Shown: positions 1 to 6,117 of the stretch, piece by piece
Layout of the letters: every line of letters starts with the position of its first letter
Position numbering within the stretch: position 1 is the stretch's first letter
Assembly: GCA_030637925.1 (NCBI GenBank)
Contig: DAOWFR010000026.1
Location: 1 to 12,029, forward strand
DNA: 12,029 nt
Reading direction: 5' to 3'
DNA from: Methanobacteriota archaeon
GTDB lineage: Archaea; Nanobdellota; Nanobdellia; Woesearchaeales; SM23-78
Notes under the pieces: model-generated
The model's input: the letters and a program-made list of their open reading frames with translations, nothing else
Database searches by the model: none
What the model was told of the DNA's origin: nothing
Position numbers and translations under genes: made by a program

Positions 1-1437
1 CATATGGTCTATACTCATGGTTTTGGAGTTGTAATGAGTCCTGTAAACAAAGTTACAAAACAAGGCTTGCCTAATTATCTTATTAAAGATATTCCGCCAA
101 TTTACACAGTTGATGAGGATAATTTAAAAATTTCAAAACCACAGGTATATTATGGAGAAAAAGATGGCGGGTTTGTTTTAGTTAATACTAAAACAAAAGA
201 GTTTGATTTTCCTAAAGGCAAGACTAATGAATATATTAATTATGATGGCAAAGGGGGAGTAGTATTAAATTCTTTCTTAAAGAAATTATTAATGGCTATA
301 AGATTTACAGATATTAAAATCTTATTATCTTCAGACATATCAAAAGAAAGCAAAATAATGTTTACAAGGCATATTGCTGAAAGAATATCAAAGATCACAC
401 CTTTCATAGGATTAGACGAGGACCCTTACTTAGTTATTGATAATGGCCGTTTATTATGGATAGTGGATGCATATACTGTTTCAGGAAATTTCCCTTATTC
501 TGAGAAATATGGGCAAATAAATTACATAAGAAACTCTGTAAAGATTGTTGTTGATGCTTATGATGGATCTGTAACATATTATGTTATGGATATAAATGAT
601 CCAATAATAGTAACTTATACTAAGATATTCCCTAAACAGTTCAAACAGTTTGAAGATATGCCTGAAAGCGTAAAAGAGCATATCAGATATCCAGTTGACT
701 TGTTTAAGATACAATCTCATATCTATAGTGATTATCATATGGATGATGTTAAGGTCTTTTACAATAAAGAAGATGCATGGCAGATTCCTCACGAGGTTTA
801 TGGTGTTGGCCAGAAGGTTAAGGTAGAGCCTTATTATATAATAATAAAACTTCCCAATGAGGATAAAGAAGAATTTGTTTTAATGACTTCTTTCTCTCCA
901 ATAAAGAAGGATAATATGATAGCATGGATGGCAGCAAGATCAGATGGAGATGATTATGGAAAGTTAATACTGTATAAATTCCAAAAAGATAAATTAATTT
1001 ATGGGCCTTTGCAGATTGAAGCAAAGATTGACCAGGATTCTGAAATTTCAAAACAACTTACTCTTTGGAGTCAGCAAGGCTCTAGGGTAACCAGGGGAAA
1101 TTTACTGGTTATACCTATAAATAACAGCATTCTTTATATTGAGCCATTATACATGCAAGCAGAAACAGGTCAACTTCCTGAACTAAAACGTGTTTTAGTT
1201 TCTGATGGTGTTCGTGTTGTGATGGAAGAGAATTTAGCTATGGCTTTGGAAGTTTTGTTTGGCAAATCTAAACAAGTTGTTGTTGAAAAAGAGAAAAAAT
1301 CAGCAACTAAACTTGCTGAAGAAGCACAAACTTATTATGATCTTATAGAGGATTCTATGAAACAAGGAGATTGGGCAGGTATCGGAGATAATTTTGATAA
1401 GCTAGGTAGTGTTCTTGAAAGTTTAAGTAAGAAATGA
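1..1437 (+). CDS. UPF0182 family membrane protein, C-terminal part (5' end outside window)
   Basis: The reading frame is open from base 1 (a His codon precedes the first Met), so the true start lies upstream. The first visible residues, YTHGFGVVMSPVN and then GLPNYLIKDIPP, match the characteristic core of UPF0182 (COG1615), a family of large proteins with several N-terminal membrane helices and a big extracytoplasmic domain. Only the soluble C-terminal domain is visible here (about 478 residues), and I see no membrane segment in it. The last 50 residues form a helical tail containing KQGDWAGIGDNFDKLG, like the GDWA-type ending common in this family. The molecular function of UPF0182 is unknown. 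It ends 118 bases before rnp4, with a T-rich stretch between, so it is probably a separate transcription unit. Family membership is confident; role unknown. Confidence 0.88.
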   Translation, partial: HMVYTHGFGVVMSPVNKVTKQGLPNYLIKDIPPIYTVDEDNLKISKPQVYYGEKDGGFVLVNTKTKEFDFPKGKTNEYINYDGKGGVVLNSFLKKLLMAIRFTDIKILLSSDISKESKIMFTRHIAERISKITPFIGLDEDPYLVIDNGRLLWIVDAYTVSGNFPYSEKYGQINYIRNSVKIVVDAYDGSVTYYVMDINDPIIVTYTKIFPKQFKQFEDMPESVKEHIRYPVDLFKIQSHIYSDYHMDDVKVFYNKEDAWQIPHEVYGVGQKVKVEPYYIIIKLPNEDKEEFVLMTSFSPIKKDNMIAWMAARSDGDDYGKLILYKFQKDKLIYGPLQIEAKIDQDSEISKQLTLWSQQGSRVTRGNLLVIPINNSILYIEPLYMQAETGQLPELKRVLVSDGVRVVMEENLAMALEVLFGKSKQVVVEKEKKSATKLAEEAQTYYDLIEDSMKQGDWAGIGDNFDKLGSVLESLSKK

Positions 1438-1448
1438 TTTGTTAGTTA

Positions 1449-1471
1449 GAAAAAACACTTTTTTCTTCTTT
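1449..1471 (+). terminator. Probable T-tract terminator after the UPF0182 gene
   Basis: Twelve bases after the stop codon, GAAAAAA, CAC and TTTTTTC form a 7-bp A/T inverted repeat with a 3-base loop, and the T-run continues as TTCTTT. Archaeal RNA polymerase stops at U-rich tracts, with or without a hairpin, so this is a plausible 3' end. The hairpin itself is weak because it is nearly all A-U. Confidence 0.55.
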
Positions 1472-1525
1472 ACTATCATGAGAATATAACAGGAATTCCG
1501 ATGTTATATACAATTTTCAACAAAC

Positions 1526-1533
1526 TATTTATA
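1526..1533 (+). promoter_or_regulatory. TATA box of rnp4 (leaderless)
   Basis: TATTTATA is centred about 26 bases before the rnp4 ATG. At normal archaeal TATA-to-start spacing, transcription would begin at or next to the start codon. No Shine-Dalgarno sequence precedes the ATG, which agrees with a leaderless mRNA. Confidence 0.6.
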
Positions 1534-1555
1534 CCAGTAAAAACCCTTTATTCTT

Positions 1556-1873
1556 ATGCCTATTAGAAAGCACAAGCCAAAGCCTGCTAGAGAAAGAAAA
1601 ATTGCTCTGCAGAGGATTGAGCATCTTTTTAAACAGGCTGACAAGGCTTTTAAGTATAATCCTAAGCTTAGCAACAGGTATGTTCAACTGGCTAGAAAGA
1701 TTGGTATGAAGTACAAGGTCAAGATACGTTCCCCTCTTAAGAAGAGGTTCTGCAAGCACTGTTATCATTACTTAAAACCAGGGATTAACTGCAGGGTCAG
1801 GCTTACCCAGAAGCACCTTGCTTATTACTGCCTTGAATGTAAGAGGTATATGAGGTTTCCATATAAAAAATAA
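1556..1873 (+). CDS. rnp4: Ribonuclease P protein component 4 (Rpp21/Rpr2 family)
   Basis: This 105-residue basic protein is a subunit of archaeal RNase P, which removes the 5' leader of precursor tRNAs. In the family it pairs with Rnp1 (Rpp29) and binds the specificity domain of the RNA. The N-terminal half (residues 10-50) is a charged helical hairpin rich in Lys and Arg. The C-terminal half is a zinc ribbon with C66xxC69 (FCKHC) and C92xxC95 (YCLEC), followed by the typical ending KRYMRFPY. Length and order of parts match the family. The start is supported by the TATA box 26 bases upstream; a Lys/Arg-rich stretch follows at once, as in homologues. It stands alone between two other promoters. 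Confidence 0.93.
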   Translation: MPIRKHKPKPARERKIALQRIEHLFKQADKAFKYNPKLSNRYVQLARKIGMKYKVKIRSPLKKRFCKHCYHYLKPGINCRVRLTQKHLAYYCLECKRYMRFPYKK

Positions 1874-1909
1874 TTGTTTAACTACTTCTAAGTAAGTAAA
1901 AACGAAAGC

Positions 1910-1917
1910 TTTATAAA
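1910..1917 (+). promoter_or_regulatory. TATA box of the 45-codon gene
   Basis: TTTATAAA is a near-consensus archaeal TATA box preceded by a purine-rich stretch (CGAAAGC) that could act as the TFB recognition element. It lies 37 bases after the rnp4 stop and about 39 bases before the next ATG. The predicted RNA start is near 1938-1941, leaving a short leader that contains GAGG. Confidence 0.6.
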
Positions 1918-1952
1918 GGGTTAAATTTTCATCCAGACTAGAGGAATAAGAA

Positions 1953-2090
1953 ATGTTAGACAAAGTAAAAGACCAAGAAATCCTTGAAGAGCTTCACAAG
2001 GAAGAAGAAAAAGAGGATTTTAAGAGTGTTCTTAATAAGAAGAAAGTGAGTAAGTGGGAGCTTGATAAGGCATTTATGAGTGAGATATAA
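1953..2090 (+). CDS. Small highly charged hypothetical protein (45 aa)
   Basis: This short open frame (MLDKVKDQEILEE..., ending DKAFMSEI) runs to a TAA at 2088-2090. I do not recognise its family. Support for its being real: a strong TATA box at 1910-1917, a GAGG Shine-Dalgarno-like site at 1941-1944 eight bases before the ATG, and a position filling most of the gap between rnp4 and the bud32 promoter. Of 45 residues, 23 are Lys, Glu or Asp. Residues 1-31 look like one amphipathic helix, followed by a second short segment around KVSKWELDKAF. There is no cysteine, signal peptide or membrane segment. It would be a cytoplasmic helical microprotein, perhaps a protein- or RNA-binding accessory; that part is guesswork. 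Confidence 0.6.
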   Translation: MLDKVKDQEILEELHKEEEKEDFKSVLNKKKVSKWELDKAFMSEI

Positions 2091-2121
2091 TAATACTGCT
2101 TCTTAGAAATTTACAAAAAAG

Positions 2122-2130
2122 TTAAATACC
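2122..2130 (+). promoter_or_regulatory. TATA box of the bud32-protease operon
   Basis: TTAAATACC is centred about 26 bases before the ATG at 2151. This spacing predicts a leaderless bud32 mRNA. It also argues against the in-frame upstream ATG at 2133, which would fall between the TATA box and the RNA start. Confidence 0.6.
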
Positions 2131-2150
2131 CTTTGTTTTTCTTGGTTCTT

Positions 2151-2735
2151 ATGAGAGAAATAGCTCGTGGAGCAGAAGCCGTGTTATATGAGGATAAAGA
2201 TAGGATTATTAAGCATAGGTCAAAGAAAAAGTACAGGATTAAAGAGCTAGATGATGAACTCAGAAAGCAGAGAACAAGAAGAGAGGCTAATCTATTAATA
2301 AAAATACCAATACCTCACCCTAAACTTATTGATTCTGATAATAAGGAAAAGATAGTTATGGAGAAAATCAAAGGAAGGAAACTAAGAGATATTCTTGATA
2401 AAAAACCAGAACTAGCAAAAAAAATTGGTGAATTAGTTGCAGAACTGCATAATCATAACATTATTCATGGAGATTTAACCACAAGTAATATGATATTAAA
2501 CAAAAAAGAAGGGGTTATGTTCATTGACTTTGGATTAAGCTTTTACTCGCACAAGATAGAGGATAAAGCAGTAGATATTCATTTATTCAAACAAGCCCTG
2601 AATAGCAAGCACCATAAAGTTTATGATAAGGCTTTAAAAGAATTCTTAAAAGGATATAAAAAGATTAATAAGTACAAAGAGATTCTTAATAGGCTTAAAA
2701 AGGTTGAAATGAGAGGGAGGTATAGGAAAGAATGA
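2151..2735 (+). CDS. bud32: KEOPS complex kinase/ATPase Bud32
   Basis: This 194-residue protein is the small atypical kinase of the KEOPS complex. With Kae1, Cgi121 and Pcc1 it makes the t6A modification at position 37 of ANN-decoding tRNAs; Bud32 acts mainly as an ATPase there. Visible motifs in order: nucleotide loop RGAEAVLY (6-13), Lys21 in RIIKHR, the Bud32-specific basic helix with Glu45 (RTRREANLL), hinge IVMEKIKG (68-75), catalytic loop HGDLTTSN (106-113, Asp108 and Asn113), DFG triad (126-128), and the family ending EMRGRYRK. Some archaea fuse Bud32 to Kae1; here it is separate and kae1 is not in the window. The start at 2151 is chosen from the TATA spacing and because MREIARGAEA is the normal N-terminus. 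Its stop overlaps the next start (ATGA). Confidence 0.95.
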   Translation: MREIARGAEAVLYEDKDRIIKHRSKKKYRIKELDDELRKQRTRREANLLIKIPIPHPKLIDSDNKEKIVMEKIKGRKLRDILDKKPELAKKIGELVAELHNHNIIHGDLTTSNMILNKKEGVMFIDFGLSFYSHKIEDKAVDIHLFKQALNSKHHKVYDKALKEFLKGYKKINKYKEILNRLKKVEMRGRYRKE

Positions 2736-4528
2736 AAAAAGTATTATTATTTATCTTATTATTAATTTTGTTATTATATCTTAATCTGGCTAGTGCAAAA
2801 ACCTATCATATGACCTTATTAACAATCGGAGAAGCAGATGGAGAGATCTTTGGAGGCACAGCAGATGCTTTTCTTGAAATAAAACATGGTACTAGCAGGA
2901 TTTTCCTGGACTCTTTTCCCTTAACCAAGATTGACACTCAAATAAGCACCAGGTATGCTAATGAGCTTGCATGTGATTATCTTGACATGGACTGCTCTGG
3001 CTATGACTTCTTTTACACCATAAGGGCTGGTTCTACTATTGTTGGAGGCCCTAGTGCTAGTGGTCCTTTAACAGTTCTTACTATTGCTGCTCTTAAAAAC
3101 CTTGAGTTAAAAAAAGATACTGTGATGACAGGCACTATTAACTCTGGTGGAAGCATAGGACCTGTGGGTGGTATTCTGAAAAAAGCCTTTGCTGCTGAAA
3201 AAGCTGGTTTTAAGAGAGTGCTTATTCCAATGTTCTCGTTTAATATTGGAGAAACAACAAGTCTGAATGAAACTGCTGATATTAATGCTACTAATAAGAC
3301 CAAGATTAATAAGACAAAGAAGGAGCTTAGTATTGAGGAGGCTAATCTAAGTATTGAAGTTGTAAAGGTGAGTAATATTGAGGAGGCCTTGGCATATTTC
3401 ACAGATACTCCTTTTAAACAAAAAGATGAAGAGATAAAAGTGCCAGAGGATTATACTGCTACTATGAAGAGTGTTGCTATGAGTCTGTGTAATCGCTCTC
3501 TTGAACTTAATAAAAGGATTAAGCTTGATGATGAAAAGGATATTAATACTTCCAAAGACTATCTTAATAACATTGATAAGGGTTTTGAAGAGCAGGATTA
3601 TTACTCTGCTGCTAGTTATTGCTTTACTCTTAGTGTATTATTAAGAAAAGCTAATCTTAGGGAGCTTGAAAAAAAGGATTCTTCACGCATAAAAAGTCTT
3701 TACACTGTTACTAAAAAAGCTGTTGATGAATTCAATAAAAACCTGGAAAACATTAATCTGAGCACCTTGTCAGAGCTAGAGACTTATATTATTGTCAAGG
3801 AAAGACTGCTTGAGGCAGAGGAGAGCTTACTCAATATTGCTAATAACATCTCTGTTGATGAGCTGGCCTATGCTATTGAGCGCTACTATAGTGGTGTTTA
3901 CTGGTCTAATTTCTTTAGGATTAAAGGAGAAAGGGTTAAGCTTGACAAAGAGTATTTAGAAGAGGCTTGTTATAAAAAGCTCTCAGAAGCAGAGGAAAGG
4001 ATTAATTATGCCAGCCTGTATGTTCCTCTTAGTCTTCAAAACTCTAGAAACACTATTAGACAGGCTTATGCTTTTGCTATTAAAGAGGATTATAAGATGT
4101 GCTTGTTCAAGGCCAGCTTTGCAAAAGCAGAATCTAATTTATTATTATCAAGTATTTCTATTGACAAAGACCAGGTAGAGGAGCTGGCTGAGGAAAAGCT
4201 AAGAGCTGCAAAAAAGGTTATTGTAAAAGAGCAGAGCAGGGATATATTTCCTATAATGGGTTATAGTTATTATGAGTATGCTAGTTCTCTTAAGGAGAAT
4301 GGTGATGCTGTCTCAAGCCTTATCTTTGCAGAGTATGCCTTAGAGCTTGGTAATATTGAAATTTATTTTCCTAAGAAAGGCTTTAAGCTGCCAAGGATTA
4401 ATTATTCTCTTGTACTGTTTTTTGCCTCTGCATTTATCCTTGGAGTGGCTATTGGGATTATTATTACTGCAAGAGTTGTGCGCAGGAAGAAGAGAAAGAT
4501 TAGGAAAAAGAAACATAGAAAAAAATGA
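2732..4528 (+). CDS. Secreted, membrane-anchored archaeal Lon-type (S16) serine protease
   Basis: This 598-residue protein begins with a signal peptide (MKK, a Leu/Ile-rich core, then ASA at 20-22 as a likely cleavage site). A Lon-type proteolytic domain follows (about 27-225). GGPSASG carries the expected nucleophile Ser108, and GPVGGILKK carries the general base Lys151. Their 43-residue spacing equals that of Ser679 and Lys722 in E. coli Lon. No AAA+ ATPase domain is present, as in the archaeal S16 group of COG1750. Residues 235-555 are a long helical region, and 558-580 form one membrane helix, followed by 18 mostly Lys/Arg residues. The layout predicts protease outside, basic tail inside. 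A loop at 179-207 holds five N-glycosylation sequons. The gene overlaps bud32 by four bases (ATGA), so translation is coupled. Substrates are unknown; processing of envelope proteins is a guess. Confidence 0.87.
   Translation: MKKVLLFILLLILLLYLNLASAKTYHMTLLTIGEADGEIFGGTADAFLEIKHGTSRIFLDSFPLTKIDTQISTRYANELACDYLDMDCSGYDFFYTIRAGSTIVGGPSASGPLTVLTIAALKNLELKKDTVMTGTINSGGSIGPVGGILKKAFAAEKAGFKRVLIPMFSFNIGETTSLNETADINATNKTKINKTKKELSIEEANLSIEVVKVSNIEEALAYFTDTPFKQKDEEIKVPEDYTATMKSVAMSLCNRSLELNKRIKLDDEKDINTSKDYLNNIDKGFEEQDYYSAASYCFTLSVLLRKANLRELEKKDSSRIKSLYTVTKKAVDEFNKNLENINLSTLSELETYIIVKERLLEAEESLLNIANNISVDELAYAIERYYSGVYWSNFFRIKGERVKLDKEYLEEACYKKLSEAEERINYASLYVPLSLQNSRNTIRQAYAFAIKEDYKMCLFKASFAKAESNLLLSSISIDKDQVEELAEEKLRAAKKVIVKEQSRDIFPIMGYSYYEYASSLKENGDAVSSLIFAEYALELGNIEIYFPKKGFKLPRINYSLVLFFASAFILGVAIGIIITARVVRRKKRKIRKKKHRKK
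4503..4525 (-). terminator. Probable T-rich terminator of the guaB-purA operon
   Basis: On the minus strand, the bases just after the purA stop read as a run of seven T, then GTTTCTTTTTC. This tract lies inside the last codons of the opposing protease gene, where Lys (AAA/AAG) codons form A-runs on the plus strand. U-rich tracts of this kind end transcription in archaea. The two stop codons are only two bases apart. Confidence 0.45.
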
Positions 4529-4530
4529 TT

Positions 4531-6099
4531 TTAACTATCATAAATCCCTCTTATTATTGTCTGGTCTCTTTCAGGACCATTTGAAATAATAACAACCCTC
4601 CCCTTTGTGAAACCCTCAAAGTCCTTAACTGATTGCTTAAAACTGCTTGGTAAATCATTATGACTTCTTACTTCACTAATATCAGGGCATCCATTGTATT
4701 TTTTTAATACAGGAATCACTCTTCTCAGAAAATCTGTGTCTTTATCAAACTCTTCATGCATTACATCACCATCTTTATAACCAAAGCACAAGTTAAATTC
4801 ATCACATCCTCCAATAGAATCAGGCTTTGTTAAGATAAAGAAAGGACCATTTATCTTTCTAGCATACTTTGCTGCAACAGCATCTGTCCATCCAGTCCTT
4901 CTTGGTCTTCCTGTTGTCGCTCCGTACTCACCAGCTGCAAGTCTTATTCCGATTCCTTTTGTAAATGGATTATCTGAGTTAATCATCTCCATTATTGTTG
5001 GATGATGCCTCTCATAATTGATTTGCCTGCCTTCTTTTTCATAAGGAATGCTATATTTTTTTAACTCCCACTCCTTATTAATCTCAGGATTAGCACAATA
5101 CTCCTCTGATTCTATCCCTCCTAGTTCTGTTGGGAAAGGACCTGCTCCAACCCTTGTCATGAAGGGATACTTTATTATTCCCAAAGCAATATCAACCATG
5201 ACTGGACTCAAACCAACCCCTGCGATTGTTCCTGCTAGAGAAGGGTCTGAAGAAGTAACATACTTATAAGTACCATACTCAACACTTAATAACAAGCCCT
5301 GAGCCCCTTCTAAAAGGATTTTCTTATCTTGTTTATGAAGACTGTGTAGCTCTTTCACTGTGTCCCTGACAAAAGGCTTTATTCTCTCAGAATAAGGCTT
5401 TAACTCCTCAATAATTCTTTCTGTTTCATGCTTTATGTTTATTTCTTTAAAAGATTTTTCTATTTCAGCCAGATATCCGTCTGAAGCAGTTGGGTCTGTT
5501 TTTTTATTCTCTAGCAGTTCCTTAACCCGTTCTCCTATTTTTATAGTTTCATAGTACTCTAACCTCTCTTCTATCTTGCTTTCTAGAACATCAATATTAA
5601 ACAAGTCCTGTATCATTATTCCTCTTCTAGCTATCTTATCTGTATAAGTAGGACCTATGCCTCTTCCTGTTGTTCCAATGCCTCCTTTTTTCTGAGAAGC
5701 ATCTCTTTTCTTGTCAAAAGCTTTGTGAAAAGGAAGGGTTACATGAGCATCCTTGCTTATCATAAGATTCTCATAAGTTCCTCCTTCTTGTTCTAACTCA
5801 TCCAACTCATAGCACAAGGCTTTAGGGTCAATAACCATTCCATTACCAAGCATATTTATCTTGCCATTACCATCATAGAATATGCCTGAAGGTATTAAGT
5901 GAAAAATCTTTTCCTTACCATTAATTACAACAGTATGACCCGCATTATTACCACCTGTTCCTCTAGCAATAACATCAGCCCATTCAGAAGAAAATAAATC
6001 ACAAAACTTGCCCTTGCCAGTGTCACCCCACTGATTACAAATAACTGCAACTGTCTGATAACCTCTAAAAAGTTCATGTATATGTGCTTCTAATGACAT
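4531..6099 (-). CDS. purA: Adenylosuccinate synthetase, long form
   Basis: PurA joins IMP and aspartate using GTP to form adenylosuccinate, the first step from IMP to AMP. Visible motifs: NQWGDTGKGK (22-31) with the catalytic Asp26, GGNNAGHTVV (49-58) with the catalytic His55, the IMP loop GTTGRGIGPTYTDK (142-155), EGAQG (264-268), GAGPFPTE (318-325), EYGATTGRPRRTGW (391-404) and the guanine-recognition LTKPD (423-427). The residue after the catalytic Asp is Thr instead of the usual Glu. At 522 residues it is much longer than E. coli PurA (about 430) and the short archaeal form (about 340). The extra length is about 13 residues at the N-terminus, a longer helical part at 165-255, and some 50 residues between 326 and 390. 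It follows guaB by 18 bases with a good GGTGAT ribosome site. Confidence 0.95.
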   Translation of the reverse strand: MSLEAHIHELFRGYQTVAVICNQWGDTGKGKFCDLFSSEWADVIARGTGGNNAGHTVVINGKEKIFHLIPSGIFYDGNGKINMLGNGMVIDPKALCYELDELEQEGGTYENLMISKDAHVTLPFHKAFDKKRDASQKKGGIGTTGRGIGPTYTDKIARRGIMIQDLFNIDVLESKIEERLEYYETIKIGERVKELLENKKTDPTASDGYLAEIEKSFKEINIKHETERIIEELKPYSERIKPFVRDTVKELHSLHKQDKKILLEGAQGLLLSVEYGTYKYVTSSDPSLAGTIAGVGLSPVMVDIALGIIKYPFMTRVGAGPFPTELGGIESEEYCANPEINKEWELKKYSIPYEKEGRQINYERHHPTIMEMINSDNPFTKGIGIRLAAGEYGATTGRPRRTGWTDAVAAKYARKINGPFFILTKPDSIGGCDEFNLCFGYKDGDVMHEEFDKDTDFLRRVIPVLKKYNGCPDISEVRSHNDLPSSFKQSVKDFEGFTKGRVVIISNGPERDQTIIRGIYDS

Positions 6100-6100
6100 A

Positions 6101-6108
6101 TCATCACC
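6101..6108 (-). promoter_or_regulatory. Shine-Dalgarno site of purA
   Basis: GGTGATGA on the minus strand ends two bases before the ATG, with the GGTGA core four bases from it. It pairs well with the 16S rRNA 3' end. As an internal operon gene, purA needs such a site, in contrast with the leaderless first genes elsewhere in the window. Confidence 0.7.
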
Positions 6109-6117
6109 TGTATTTAC

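Noticed and set aside
2133..2150. Earlier in-frame ATG for bud32
   Set aside because: It lies between the TATA box and the predicted RNA start and adds MFFLVL before the normal MREIARGAEA N-terminus.
3013..3402. Long minus-strand open frame opposite the protease gene
   Set aside because: It mirrors the coding strand of a clearly recognised protein domain, has no promoter or ribosome site, and its product resembles no family.
4531..6099. PurZ-type (2-aminoadenine) synthetase instead of PurA
   Set aside because: The catalytic Asp in GDTGKGK, which phage PurZ enzymes replace, is present here, and the neighbour is guaB; PurA is the simpler reading.
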